Source of the DNA: Tipula vernalis
Lineage: Eukaryota > Arthropoda > Insecta > Diptera > Tipulidae
Assembly (NCBI GenBank): GCA_958295665.1
Contig: OY282559.1
Coordinates: 558,001-622,000 of the forward strand
DNA length: 64,000 nucleotides
Direction: 5' to 3'
The position numbers were made by a program, and so were the translations under genes. The notes beneath the pieces are model-generated. The model saw only the letters and a program-made list of their open reading frames with translations. It was not told the DNA's origin and ran no database searches. Below, piece by piece: positions 21,860 to 35,340 of this stretch. How positions within the stretch are numbered: position 1 is the first letter of the stretch; each line of letters begins with the position of its first letter.

Positions 21860-22005
21860 TAGGGCACGATTCTAAAATGTACACTCAGTATCTCTTGATA
21901 AAAGAGTTACACTAAACTAGCAAGAGGGTAGCAGTAAAAAATATCGATGTGTTGGACTGGCCCCTCCCCCGTAAAGCCCAGACCTAGACCCAATAGAAAG
22001 CAAAA
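21860..22005 (+). pseudogene. Tc1-like transposase remnant
   Basis: IDVLDWPLP (about 21943-21969) is followed one frame over by PDLDPIES (21978-22001). Together they match the WPxxSPDLNPIE block with the third catalytic residue of Tc1-family transposases. Upstream, near 21866-21900, HDSKMYTQYL weakly resembles the QxDNDPKHT block. Frameshifts and stops break it. Confidence 0.55.
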
Positions 22006-23198
22006 AATGACTCCATGTTTGACCAGTTTTATTTTCCAGCACTAACTACTCCAAAATAAACAGTTTCTATTGTAGCCGACGATCAAAAAATCTACCAACC
22101 ATCGTTCGTTTACGTATATGTGTAAGGTATTATATAATTGATCAGTTATCTCGTACGGTTTTATTAGCACCCTACTAGAAATGTTTGGTATTGCTGCATG
22201 AATATGTTCCGCTTTAATTGAAACCTCCCCAATTTTAAATCGATATACTCGTAACTAAATATATTCAACATTTCTGCATAATTTCACGCTGAAGAGCAAA
22301 TTGAGAGCAAAGTTCATTCAATAAACCAAAATTAACATTGGCCTTCTACAATTGAACAATGGCCTGTTAAGAATTCTTGTTGCCTTATCAAATAAATTTA
22401 TTGCCATAAGCAATGGAATTTTGATGTTATCATTTTCAAAAATCTTTTTGCACAACTTCCAGTCATTATAGCAGTAAGTAATAGATACCGTAACCGATAT
22501 TAAGGAACTGGGTTATGGCTGCATAGTTGAATTTTGATGTTTCAGTTTTGAATTGCGAGTAGATAGACTGAAATTTCTAATGTCATAGTTTATTTTAACT
22601 TCAAAAAAATTTCATTTACACACAGCGTAGGTCACCTAAAGATCTTCAACAAGTTTATACATATTCTTAGTACTTGCAATGCTTCCATTGGTCTCTTATG
22701 ATGTGTAATTACCTGTATCGACTTCCCTATAAATGAGTAAAAATAGCAAAATCAATTGTTTCACACTTCTCATAAACACGTGAGTTTAACACTTTTTGTT
22801 TTCAAGTTTATAAATATTTATACTAACAAGAAATAAATTCATATGATATACCATATTTCGATTGTCTTACGGCTTCTTTTCGTACATGCGGTATAAACAC
22901 AAACACATAAAACAATGATTGTTTACAACTTTCCTAACTTCTTAAGCTTTTTCTCAACTAAAAACTGCATTATCGATATTCGGTTTTATACTTGTTAGTC
23001 TATTTCGCGCTAGATGTCTCTTTATTTGACGATGAAAGCTTAATAAAAAGCTACGTAGGTAAGTACGTAAAAAAAGCGTTTCTTTTTGAGAAAAATTTCA
23101 GTTGAAACAGCCAAGATAAATTTATCATTTTGGAAAATTGCCTATTGGATTGTATTAAATATTATAAATAATTCGATTAAGATTTAAATGAATCAAAT
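22006..23198. other. Unannotated AT-rich spacer
   Basis: No coding, RNA or repeat feature that I can support. Confidence 0.5.
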
Positions 23199-23557
23199 GT
23201 TTTCTTTGATTTAGTTAAATCCTATGCGGTTTTATTCAATGCAATTGTTGTTGCATTGTAAACGAAATACGCTTAATATATAAATCATAATAATGCGTGA
23301 ATTGTTTTTTCGTGCAACCAGGTTTAATCAAAACAGGTAGTTGAATAATGTTTATTTGTTTTTGTATTTTAAATTAGTTTTTGTTTGATTGAATTTAAGC
23401 AGTTTGTTGAGAAAAATTTAAACAAATTTAGTTTTGATTTATTTTTTGTCCTATTCTTTCTTATATACTAGCCTACGATTTAAATAAAGAAAATTTTGTT
23501 TTGGCTTTATTTAAATCATGTGGCGCTTTATATTCAATGCAATTGTTGTTGTAGTTT
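23199..23557 (+). repeat. Diverged direct repeat, two copies ~80 bp
   Basis: Copy 1 (about 23183-23255) and copy 2 (about 23478-23555) both read GATTTAAAT...TTTAAATC or a variant, then ATTCAATGCAATTGTTGTTG. The last 20 bases are identical and the rest is diverged. They could be terminal direct repeats of a small element or a local duplication. Confidence 0.5.
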
Positions 23558-23682
23558 TGTCAACAAAATGGAATTTATTTGAATTGGACCATAAAATAAA
23601 TTAATGTACAAACGTAATAGAGCAGGAGTAAAATCGCGATAATGCTATAAGTTTTGGCATATTGTATAATTGGAATGATATC

Positions 23683-23728
23683 AAAGGGCCGAATGTCGAA
23701 GGGACGAATTTCAAAGGGCCGAATTTGT
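23683..23728 (+). repeat. GGGCCGAATGTCGAA-type minisatellite, second locus
   Basis: Three units (AAAGGGCCGAATGTCG, AAGGGACGAATTTC, AAAGGGCCGAATTTG) in tandem match the motif at 3228-3312. On the minus strand they read IRPFDIRPFD-like peptides. The block lies 90 bp left of array 2, just before the shared 19-bp motif. Confidence 0.65.
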
Positions 23729-23757
23729 TTTGTTTTTAAAAATATAATTTGGCACGG

Positions 23758-23776
23758 ATTGGTTTTAGCTGTCTCA
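23758..23776 (+). repeat. 19-bp flank motif, copy 2
   Basis: Identical to 6156-6174 (ATTGGTTTTAGCTGTCTCA), 40 bp before the first array 2 monomer. Sequence on either side of the two copies is mostly different. Confidence 0.7.
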
Positions 23777-25969
23777 CTTGACAAACGACGATGGCAAATT
23801 TTGAAAAGGAAGATTTAATCAAAATGAAAATTGTCACAGCAATTACAGGTACCGAAAACTATTGATAGAGGTATCAACCATCGTAATCGGACCATTTTAG
23901 ATTTTTGCCACCCAAAAACTTGTGGGCTATAGCACAGTTGATTTTCAATAAAATTGAATTTTCTAAGAAATGTTTAGAAATAATCGAGCAATCAAAATGA
24001 AAATTGTCACAGCAATTACAGGTCTCGAAACCTATTGATAGGGGTATCAACCATCGTAATCGGACCATTTTAGAATTTTGCCGCCCAAAAACTTGTGGGC
24101 TATAGCACAGTTGATTTTCAATAAAATTGAATTTTCTAAGAAATATGTAGAAATAATCGAGCAATCAAAATGAAAATTGTCACAGCAATTACAGGTCTCG
24201 AAACCTATTGATAGAGGTATCAACCATCGTAATCGGACCATTTTAGATTTTTGCCGCCCAAAAACTTGTGGGCTCTAGCACAGTTGATTTTCAATAAAAT
24301 TGAATTTTCTAAGAAATGTTTAGAAATAATCGAGCAATCAAAATGAAAATTGTCACAGCAATTACAGATCTCGAAACCTATTGATAGAGGTATCAACCAT
24401 CGTAATCGGACCATTTTAGATTTTTGCCGCCCAAAAACTTGTGGGCTATAGCACAGTTGATTTTCAATAAAATTGAATTTTCTAAGAAATGTTTAGAAAT
24501 AATCGAGCAATCAAAATGAAAATTGTCACAGCAATTACAGGTCTCGAAACCTATTGATAGAGGTATCAACCAACGTAATCGGACCATTTTAGAATTTTGC
24601 CGCCCAAAAACTTGTGGGCTATAGCACAGTTGATTTTCAATAAAATTGAATTTTCTAAGAAATGTGTAGAAATAATCGAGCAATCAAAATGAAAATTGTC
24701 ACACCAATTACAGGTCTCGAAACCTATTGATAGAGGTATCAACCATCGTAATCGGACCATTTTAGATTTTTGCCGCCCAAAAACTTGTGGGCTCTAACAC
24801 AGTTGATTTTCAATAAAATTGAATTTTCTAAGAAATGTTTAGAAATAATCGAGCAATCAAAATGAAAATTGTCACAGCAATTACAGGTCTCGAAACCTAT
24901 TGATAGAGGTATCAACCATCGTAATCGGACCATTTTATATTTTTGCCGCCCAAAAACTTGTGGGCTATAGCACAGTTGATTTTCAATAAAATTGAATTTT
25001 CTAAGAAATGTTTAGAAATAATCGAGCAATCAAAATGAAAATTGTCACAGCAATTACAGGTCTCGAAACCTATTGATAGAGGTATCAACCATCGTAATCG
25101 GACCATTTTAGAATTTTGCCCCCAAAAACTTGTGGGCTATAGCACAGTTGATTTTCAATAAAATTGAATTTTCTAAGAAATGTTTAGAAATAATCGAGCA
25201 ATCAAAATGAAAATTGTCACAGCAATTACAGGTCTCGAAACCTATTGATAGAGGTATCAACCATCGTAATCGGACCATTTTAGATTTTTGCCGCCCAAAA
25301 ACTTGTGGGCTATAGCACAGTTGATTTTCAATAAAATTGAATTTTCTAAGAAATGTTTAGAAATAATCGAGCAATCAAAATGAAAATTGTCACAGCAATT
25401 ACAGGTCTCGAAACCTATTGATAGAGGTATCAACCATCGTAATCGGACCATTTTAGAATTTTGCCGCCCAAAAACTTGTGGGCTACAGCACAGTTGATTT
25501 TCAATAAAATTGAATTTTCTAAGAAATGTGTAGAAATAATCGAGCAATCAAAATGAAAATTGTCACAGCAATTACAGGTCTCGAAACCTATTGATAGAGG
25601 TATCAACCATCGTAATCGGCCATTTTAGATTTTTGCCGCCCAAAAACTTGTGGGCTAGCACAGTTGATTTTCAATAAAATTGAATTTTCTAAGAAATGTT
25701 TAGAAATAATCGAGCAATCAAAATGAAAATTGTCACAGCAATTACAGGTCTCGAAACCTATTGATAGAGGTATCAACCATCGTAATCGGACCATTTTATA
25801 TTTTTGCCGCCCAAAAACTTGTGGGCTATAGCACAGTTGATTTTCAATAAAATTGAATTTTCTAAGAAATGTTTAGAAATAATCGAGCAATCAAAATGAA
25901 AATTGTCACAGCAATTACAGGTCTCGAAACCTATTGATAGAGGTATCAACCATCGTAATCGGACCATTT

Positions 25970-27395
25970 TAGATTTTTGCCGCCCAAAAACTTGTGGGCT
26001 ATAGCACAGTTGATTTTCAATAAAATTGAATTTTCTAAGAAATGTTTAGAAATAATCGAGCAATCAAAATGAAAATTGTCACAGCAATTACAGGTACCGA
26101 AAACTATTGATAGAGGTATCAACCATCGTAATCGGAGCATTTTATATTTTTGCCGCCCAAAAACTTTTGGGCTATAGCACAGTTGATTTTCAATAAAATT
26201 GAATTTTCTAAGAAATGTTTAGAAATAATCGAGCAATCAAAATGAAAATTGTCACAGCAATTACAGGTCTCGAAACCTATTGATAGAGGTATCAACCATC
26301 GTAATCGGACCATTTTAGAATTTTGCCGCCCAAAAACTTGTGGGCTATACCACAGATGATTTTCAATAAAATTGAATTTTCTAAGAAATGTTTAGAAATA
26401 ATCGAGCAATCAAAATGAAAATTGTCACAGTAATTACAGGTCTCAAAACCTATTGATAGAGGTATCAACCATCGTAATCGGACCATTTTATATTTTTGCC
26501 GCCCAAAAACTTGTGGGCTATAGCACAGTTGATTTTCAATAAAATTGAATTTTCTAAGAAATGTTTAGAAATAATCGAGCAATCAAAATGAAAATTGTCA
26601 CAGCAATTACAGGTCCCGAAACCTATTGATAGAGGTATCAACCATCGTAATCGGACCATTTTAGATTTTTGCCGCCCAAAAACTTGTGGGCTATAGCACA
26701 GTTGATTTTCAATAAAATTGAATTTTCTAAGAAATGTTTAGAAATAATCGAGCAATCAAAATGAAAATTGTCACAGCAATTACAGGTCTCGAAACCTATT
26801 GATAGAGGTATCAACCATCGTAATCGGACCATTTTAGATTTTTGCCGCCCAAAAACTTGTGGGCTATAGCACAGTTGATTTTCAATAAAATTGAATTTTC
26901 TAAGAAATGTTTAGAAATAATCGAGCAATCAAAATGAAAATTGTCACAGCAATTACAGGTACCGAAAACTATTGATAGAGGTATCAACCATCGTAATCGG
27001 AGCATTTTATATTTTTGCCGCCCAAAAACTTTTGGGCTATAGCACAGTTGATTTTCAATAAAATTGAATTTTCTAAGAAATGTTTAGAAATAATCGAGCA
27101 ATCAAAATGAAAATTGTCACAGCAATTACAGGTCTCGAAACCTATTGATAGAGGTATCAACCATCGTAATCGGACCATTTTAGAATTTTGCCGCCCAAAA
27201 ACTTGTGGGCTATACCACAGATGATTTTCAATAAAATTGAATTTTCTAAGAAATGTTTAGAAATAATCGAGCAATCAAAATGAAAATTGTCACAGTAATT
27301 ACAGGTCTCAAAACCTATTGATAGAGGTATCAACCATCGTAATCGGACCATTTTATATTTTTGCCGCCCAAAAACTTGTGGGCTATAGCACAGTT
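25970..27395 (-). repeat. Five-monomer (865-bp) higher-order repeat
   Basis: Three consecutive variant monomers recur 865 bp apart. The GGAGCATTTT/GGTACCGAAAAC variant is at 26140 and 27005. The ACTTTTGGGC variant is at 26313 and 27178. The CCACAGATGA plus CACAGTAATTAC variant is at 26486 and 27351. 865 is exactly 5 x 173. Confidence 0.8.
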
Positions 27396-30300
27396 GATTT
27401 TCAATAAAATTGAATTTTCTAAGAAATGTTTAGAAATAATCGAGCAATCAAAATGAAAATTGTCACACCAATTACAGGTCTCGAAACCTATTGATAGAGG
27501 TATCAACCATCGTAATCGGACCATTTTATATTTTTGCCGCCCAAAAACTTGTGGGCTATAGCACAGTTGATTTTCAATAAAATTGAATTTTCTAAGAAAT
27601 GTTTAGAAATAATCGAGCAATCAAAATGAAAATTGTCACAGCAATTACAGGTCTCAAAACCTATTGATAGAGGTATCAACCATCGTAATCGGACCATTTT
27701 AGATTTTTGCCGCCCCAAAACTTGTGGGCTATAGCACAGTTGATTTTCAATAAAATTGAATTTTATAAGAAATGTTTAGAAATAATCGAGCAATCAAAAT
27801 GAAAATTGTCACAGCAATTACAGGTCTCGAAACCTATTGATAGAGGTATCAACGATCGTAATCGGAGCATTTTATATGTTTGCCGCCCAAAAACTTGTGG
27901 GCTATAGCACAGTTGATTTTCAATAAAATTGAATTTTCTAAGAAATGTTTAGAAATAATCGAGCAATCAAAATGAAAATTGTCACAGCAATTACAGGTCT
28001 CGAAACCTATTGATAGGGGTATCAACCATCGTAATCGGACCATTTTAGATTTTTGCCGCCCAAAAACTTGTGGGCTATAGCACAGTTGATTTTCAATAAA
28101 ATTGAATTTTCTAAGAAATGTTTAGAAATAATCGAGCAATCAAAATGAAAATTGTCACAGCAATTACAGGTTTCGAAACCTATTGATAGAGGTATCAACC
28201 ATCGTAATCGGACCATTTTAGATTTTTGCCGCCCAAAAACTTGTGGGCTATAGCACAGTTGATTTTCAATAAAATTGAATTTTCTAAGAAATGTTTAGAA
28301 ATAATCGAGCAATCAAAATGAAAATTGTCCCAGCAGTTACAGGTCTCGAAACCTATTGATAGAGGTATCAACCATCGTAATCGGACCATTTTAGATTTTT
28401 GCCGCCCAAAAACTTGTGGGCTATAGCACAGTTGATTTTCAATAAAATTGAATTTTCTAAGAAATGTTTAGAAATAATCGAGCAATCAAAATGAAAATTG
28501 TCACAGCAATTACAGGTCTCGAAACCTATTGATAGAGGTATCAACCATCGTAATCGGACCATTTTAGATTTTTGCCGCCCAAAAACTTGTGGGCTATAGC
28601 GGCACAGTTGATTTTCAATAAAATTGAATTTTCTAAGAAATGTTTAGAAATAATCGAGCAATCAAAATGAAAATTGTCACAGCAATTACAGGTCTCAAAA
28701 CCTATTGATAGAGGTATCAACCATCGTAATCGGACCATTTTATATTTTTGCCGCCCAAAAACTTGTGGGCTATAGCACAGTTGATTTTCAATAAAATTGA
28801 ATTTTCTAAGAAATGTTTAGAAATAATCGAGCAATCAAAATGAAAATTGTCACAGCAATTACAGGTCTCGAAAGTTATTTATAGAGGTATCAAACATCGT
28901 AATCGGACCATTTTAGATTTTTGCCGCCCAAAAACTTGTGGGCTATAGCACAGTTGATTTTCAATAAAATTGAATTTTCTAAGAAATGTTTAGAAATAAT
29001 CGAGCAATCAAAATGAAAATTGTCACAGCAATTACAGGTACCGTAAACTATTGATAGAGGTATCAACCATCGTAATCGGACCATTTTATATTTTTGCCGC
29101 CCAAAAACTTGTGGGCTATAGCGGCACAGTTGATTTTCAATAAAATTGAATTTTCTAAGAAATGTTTAGAAATAATCGAGCAATCAAAATGAAAATTGTC
29201 ACAGCAATTACAGGTCTCGAAACCTATTGATAGAGGTATCAACCATCGTAATCGGACCATTTTAGATTTTTGCCGCCCAAAAACTTGTAGGCTATACCAC
29301 AGTTGATTTTCAATAAAATTGAATTTTCTAAGAAATGTTTAGAAATAATCGAGCAATCAAAATGAAAATTGTCACAGCAATTACAGGTCTCGAAACCTAT
29401 TGATAGAGGTATCAACCATCGTAATCGGACCATTTTAGATTTTTGCCGCCCAAAAACTTGTGGGCTATAGCACAGTTGATTTTCAATAAAATTGAATTTT
29501 CTAAGAAATGTTTAGAAATAATCGAGCAATCAAAATGAAAATTGTCACAGCAATTACAGGTCTCGAAACCTATTGATAGAGGTATCAACCATCGTAATCG
29601 GACCATTTTATATTTTTGCCGCCCAAAAACTTGTGGGCTATAGCACAGTTGATTTTCAATAAAATTGAATTTTCTAAGAAATGTTTAGAAATAATCGAGC
29701 AATCAAAATGAAAATTGTCACAGCAATTACAGGTCTCGAAACCTATTGATAGAGGTATCAACCATCGTAATCGGACCATTTTATATTTTTGCCGCCCAAA
29801 AACTTGTGGGCTATAGCACAGTTGATTTTCAATAAAATTGAATTTTCTAAGAAATGTTTAGAAATAATCGAGCAATCAAAATGAAAATTGTCACAGCAAT
29901 TACAGGTCTCGAAACCTATTGATAGAAGTAACAAGCATCGTAATCGGACCTTTTTATAGTTTTGCCGCCCAAAAACTTGTGGGCTATAGCACAGTTGATT
30001 TTCAATAAAATTGAATTTTCTAAGAAATGTTTAGAAATAATCGAGCAATCAAAATGAAAATTGTCACAGCAATTACAGGTCTCGAAACCTATTGATAGAG
30101 GTATCAACCATCGTAATCGGACCATTTTAGATTTTTGCCGCCCAAAAACTTGTGGGCTATAACACAGTTGATTTTCAATAAAATTGAATTTTCTAAGAAA
30201 TGTTTAGAAATAATCGAGCAATCAAAATGAAAATTGTCACAGCAATTACAGGTCTCGAAACCTATTGATAGAGGTATCAACCATCGTAATCGGACCATTT

Positions 30301-30449
30301 TATATTTTTGCCGCCCAAAAACTTGTGGGCTATAGCACAGTTGATTTTCAATAAAATTGAATTTTCTAAGAAATGTTTAGAAATAATCGAGCAATCAAAA
30401 TGAAAATTGTCACAGCAATTACAGGTCTCGAAACCTATTGATAGAGGTA

Positions 30450-33400
30450 TCAACCATCGTAATCGGACCATTTTAGATTTTTGCCGCCCAAAAACTTGTG
30501 GGCTATAGCACAGTTGATTTTCAATAAAATTGAATTTTCTAAGAAATGTTTAGAAATAATCGAGCAATCAAAATGAAAATTGTCACAGCAATTACAGGTA
30601 CCGAAAACTATTGATAGAGGTATCAACCATCGTAATCGGACCATTTTATATTTTTGCCGCCCAAAAACTTGTGGGCTATAGCGGCACAGTTGATTTTCAA
30701 TAAAATTGAATTTTCTAAGAAATGTTTAGAAATAATCGAGCAATCAAAATGAAAATTGTCACAGCAATTACAGGTCTCGAAACCTATTGATAGAGGTATC
30801 AACCATCGTAATCGGACCATTTTAGATTTTTGCCGCCCAAAAACTTGTGGGCTATAGCACAGTTGATTTTCAATAAAATTAAATTTTCTATGAAATGTTT
30901 AGAAATAATCGAGCAATCAAAATGAAAATTGTCACAGCAATTACAGGTCTCGAAACCTATTGATAGAGGTATCAACCATCGTAATCGGACCATTTTAGAT
31001 TTTTGCCGCCCAAAAACTTGTGGGCTATAGCACAGTTGATTTTCAATAAAATTGAATTTTCTAAGAAATGTTTAGAAATAATCGAGCAATCAAAATGAAA
31101 ATTGTCACAGCAATTACAGGTCTCGAAACCTATTGATAGAGGTATCAACCATCGTAATCGGACCATTTTAGATTTTTGCCGCCCAAAAACTTGTGGGCTA
31201 TAGCACAGTTGATTTTCAATAAAATTGAATTTTCTAAGAAATGTTTAGAAATAATCGAGCAATCAAAATGAAAATTGTCACAGCAATTACAGGTCTCGAA
31301 ACCTATTGATAGAGGTATCAACCATCGTAATCGGACCATTTTATATTTTTGCCGCCCAAAAACTTGTGGGCTATAGCACAGTTGATTTTCAATAAAATTG
31401 AATTTTCTAAGAAATGTTTAGAAATAATCGAGCAATCAAAATGAAAATTGTCACAGCAATTACAGGTCTCGAAACCTATTGATAGAGGTATCAACCATCG
31501 TAATCGGACCATTTTAGATTTTTGCCGCCCAAAAACTTGTGGGCTATAGCACAGTTGATTTTCAATAAAATTGAATTTTCTAAGAAATGTTTAGAAATAA
31601 TCGAGCAATCAAAATGAAAATTGTCACAGCAATTACAGGTACCGAAAACTATTGATAGAGGTATCAACCATCGTAATCGGACCATTTTATATTTTTGCCG
31701 CCCAAAAACTTGTGGGCTATAGCGGCACAGTTGATTTTCAATAAAATTGAATTTTCTAAGAAATGTTTAGAAATAATCGAGCAATCAAAATGAAAATTGT
31801 CACAGCAATTACAGGTCTCGAAACCTATTGATAGAGGTATCAACCATCGTAATCGGACCATTTTAGATTTTTGCCGCCCAAAAACTTGTGGGCTATAGCA
31901 CAGTTGATTTTCAATAAAATTGAATTTTCTATGAAATGTTTAGAAATAATCGAGCAATCAAAATGAAAATTGTCACAGCAATTACAGGTCTCGAAACCTA
32001 TTGATAGAGGTATCAACCATCGTAATCGGACCATTTTAGATTTTTGCCGCCCAAAAACTTGTGGGCTATAGCACAGTTGATTTTCAATAAAATTGAATTT
32101 TCTATGAAATGTTTAGAAATAATCGAGCAATCAAAATGAAAATTGTCACAGCAATTACAGGTCTCGAAGCCTATTGATAGAGGTATCAACCATCGTAATC
32201 GGACCATTTTAGATTTTTGCCGCCCAAAAACTTGTGGGCTATAGCACAGTTGATTTTCAATAAAATTGAATTTTCTAAGAAATGTTTAGAAATAATCGAG
32301 CAATCAAAATGAAAATTGTCACAGCAATTACAGGTCTCGAAACCTATTGATAGAGGTATCAACCATCGTAATCGGACCATTTTATATTTTTGCCGCCCAA
32401 AAACTTGTGGGCTATATATAGCACAGTTAATTTTCAATAAAATTGAATTTTCTAAGAAATGTTTAGAAATAATCGAGCAATCAAAATGAAAATTGTCACA
32501 GCAATTACAGGTCTCGAAACCTATTGATAGAGGTATCAACCATCGTAATCGGACCATTTTAGATTTTTGCCGCCCAAAAACTTGTGGGCTATAGCACAGT
32601 TGATTTTCAATAAAATTGAATTTTCTAAGAAATGTTTAGAAATAATCGAGCAATCAAAATGAAAATTGTCACAGCAATTACAGGTCTCGAAACCTATTGA
32701 TAGAGGTATCAACCATCGTAATCGGACCATTTTAGATTTTTGCCGCCCAAAAACTTGTGGGCTATAGCACAGTTGATTTTCAATAAAATTGAATTTTCTA
32801 AGAAATGTTTAGAAATAATCGAGCAATCAAAATGAAAATTGTCACAGCAATTACAGGTCTCGAAACCTATTGATAGAGGTATCAACCATCGTAATCGGAC
32901 CATTTTATATTTTTGCCGCCCAAAAACTTATGGGCTATAGCACAGTTGATTTTCAATAAAATTGAATTTTCTAAGAAATGTTTAGAAATAATCGAGCAAT
33001 CAAAATGAAAATTGTCACAGCAATTACAGGTCTCGAAACCTATTGATAGAGGTATCAACCATCGTAATCGGACCATTTTAGATTTTTGCCGCCCAAAAAC
33101 TTGTGGGCTATAGCACAGTTGATTTTCAATAAAATTGAATTTTCTAAGAAATGTTTAGAAATAATCGAGCAATCAAAATGAAAATTGTCACAGCAATTAC
33201 AGGTACCGAAAACTATTGATAGAGGTATCAACCATCGTAATCGGACCATTTTATATTTTTGCCGCCCAAAAACTTGTGGGCTATAGCGGCACAGTTGATT
33301 TTCAATAAAATTGAATTTTCTAAGAAATGTTTAGAAATAATCGAGCAATCAAAATGAAAATTGTCACAGCAATTACAGGTCTCGAAACCTATTGATAGAG

Positions 33401-35340
33401 GTATCAACCATCGTAATCGGACCATTTTAGATTTTTGCCGCCCAAAAACTTGTGGGCTATAGCACAGTTGATTTTCAATAAAATTGAATTTTCTATGAAA
33501 TGTTTAGAAATAATCGAGCAATCAAAATGAAAATTGTCACAGCAATTACAGGTCTCGAAACCTATTGATAGAGGTATCAACCATCGTAATCGGACCATTT
33601 TAGATTTTTGCCGCCCAAAAACTTGTGGGCTATAGCACAGTTGATTTTCAATAAAATTGAATTTTCTATGAAATGTTAAGAAATAATCGAGCAATCAAAA
33701 TGAAAATTGTCACAGCAATTACAGGTCTCGAAACCTATTGATAGAGGTATCAACCATCGTAATCGGACCATTTTAGATTTTTGCCGCCCAAAAACTTGTG
33801 GGCTATAGCACAGTTGATTTTCAATAAAATTGAATTTTCTAAGAAATGTTTAGAAATAATCGAGCAATCAAAATGAAAATTGTCACAGCAATTACAGGTC
33901 TCGAAACCTATTGATAGAGGTATCAACCATCGTAATCGGACCATTTTAGATTTTTGCCGCCCAAAAACTTGTGGGCTATAGCACAGTTGATTTTCAATAA
34001 AATTGAATTTTCTAAGAAATGTTTAGAAATAATCGAGCAATCAAAATGAAAATTGTCACAGCAATTACAGGTACCGAAAACTATTGATAGAGGTATCAAC
34101 CATCGTAATCGGACCATTTTATATTTTTGCCGCCCAAAAACTTGTGGGCTATAGCGGCACAGTTGATTTTCAATAAAATTGAATTTTCTAAGAAATGTTT
34201 AGAAATAATCGAGCAATCAAAATGAAAATTGTCACAGCAATTACAGGTCTCGAAACCTATTGATAGAGGTATCAACCATCGTAATCGGACCATTTTAGAT
34301 TTTTGCCGCCCAAAAACTTGTGGGCTATAGCACAGTTGATTTTCAATAAAATTGAATTTTCTATGAAATGTTTAGAAATAATCGAGCAATCAAAATGAAA
34401 ATTGTCACAGCAATTACAGGTCTCGAAACCTATTGATAGAGGTATCAACCATCGTAATCGGACCATTTTAGATTTTTGCCGCCCAAAAACTTGTGGGCTA
34501 TAGCACAGTTGATTTTCAATAAAATTGAATTTTCTAAGAAATGTTTAGAAATAATCGAGCAATCAAAATGAAAATTGTCACAGCAATTACAGGTCTCGAA
34601 ACCTATTGATAGAGGTATCAACCATCGTAATCGGACCATTTTAGATTTTTGCCGCCCAAAAACTTGTGGGCTATAGCACAGTTGATTTTCAATAAAATTG
34701 AATTTTCTAAGAAATGTTTAGAAATAATCGAGCAATCAAAATGAAAATTGTCACAGCAATTACAGGTCTCGAAACCTATTGATAGAGGTATCAACCATCG
34801 TAATCGGACCATTTTATATTTTTGCCGCCCAAAAACTTGTGGACTATAGCACAGTTGATTTTCAATAAAATTGAATTTTCTAAGAAATGTTTAGAAATAA
34901 TCGAGCAATCAAAATGAAAATTGTCACAGCAATTACAGGTCTCGAAACCTATTGATAGAGGTATCAACCATCGTAATCGGACCATTTTAGATTTTTGCCG
35001 CCCAAAAACTTGTGGGCTATAGCACAGTTGATTTTCAATAAAATTGAATTTTCTAAGAAATGTTTAGAAATAATCGAGCAATCAAAATCAAAATTGTCAC
35101 AGCAATTACAGGTCCCGAAAACTATTGATAGAGGTATCAACCATCGTAATCGGACCATTTTATATTTTTGCCGCCCAAAAACTTGTGGGCTATAGCGGCA
35201 CAGTTGATTTTCAATAAAATTGAATTTTCTAAGAAATGTTTAGAAATAATCGAGCAATCAAAATGAAAATTGTCACAGCAATTACAGGTCTCGAAACCTA
35301 TTGATAGAGGTATCAACCATCGTAATCGGACCATTTTAGA
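30450..35340 (-). repeat. Six-monomer-based (1,041-bp) higher-order repeat domain with a 176-bp unit
   Basis: A pair of adjacent monomers, one with GGTACCGAAAAC (or GGTCCCGAAAAC) and the next with the 3-bp insertion GCGGCAC, recurs with marker ends at 30644, 31685, 33249, 34117 and 35158. Spacings are 1,041, 1,564, 868 and 1,041 bp: six monomers plus 3 bp, with longer and shorter versions. A third marker, TCTATGAAATG, follows one to two monomers later in each cycle. Confidence 0.8.
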
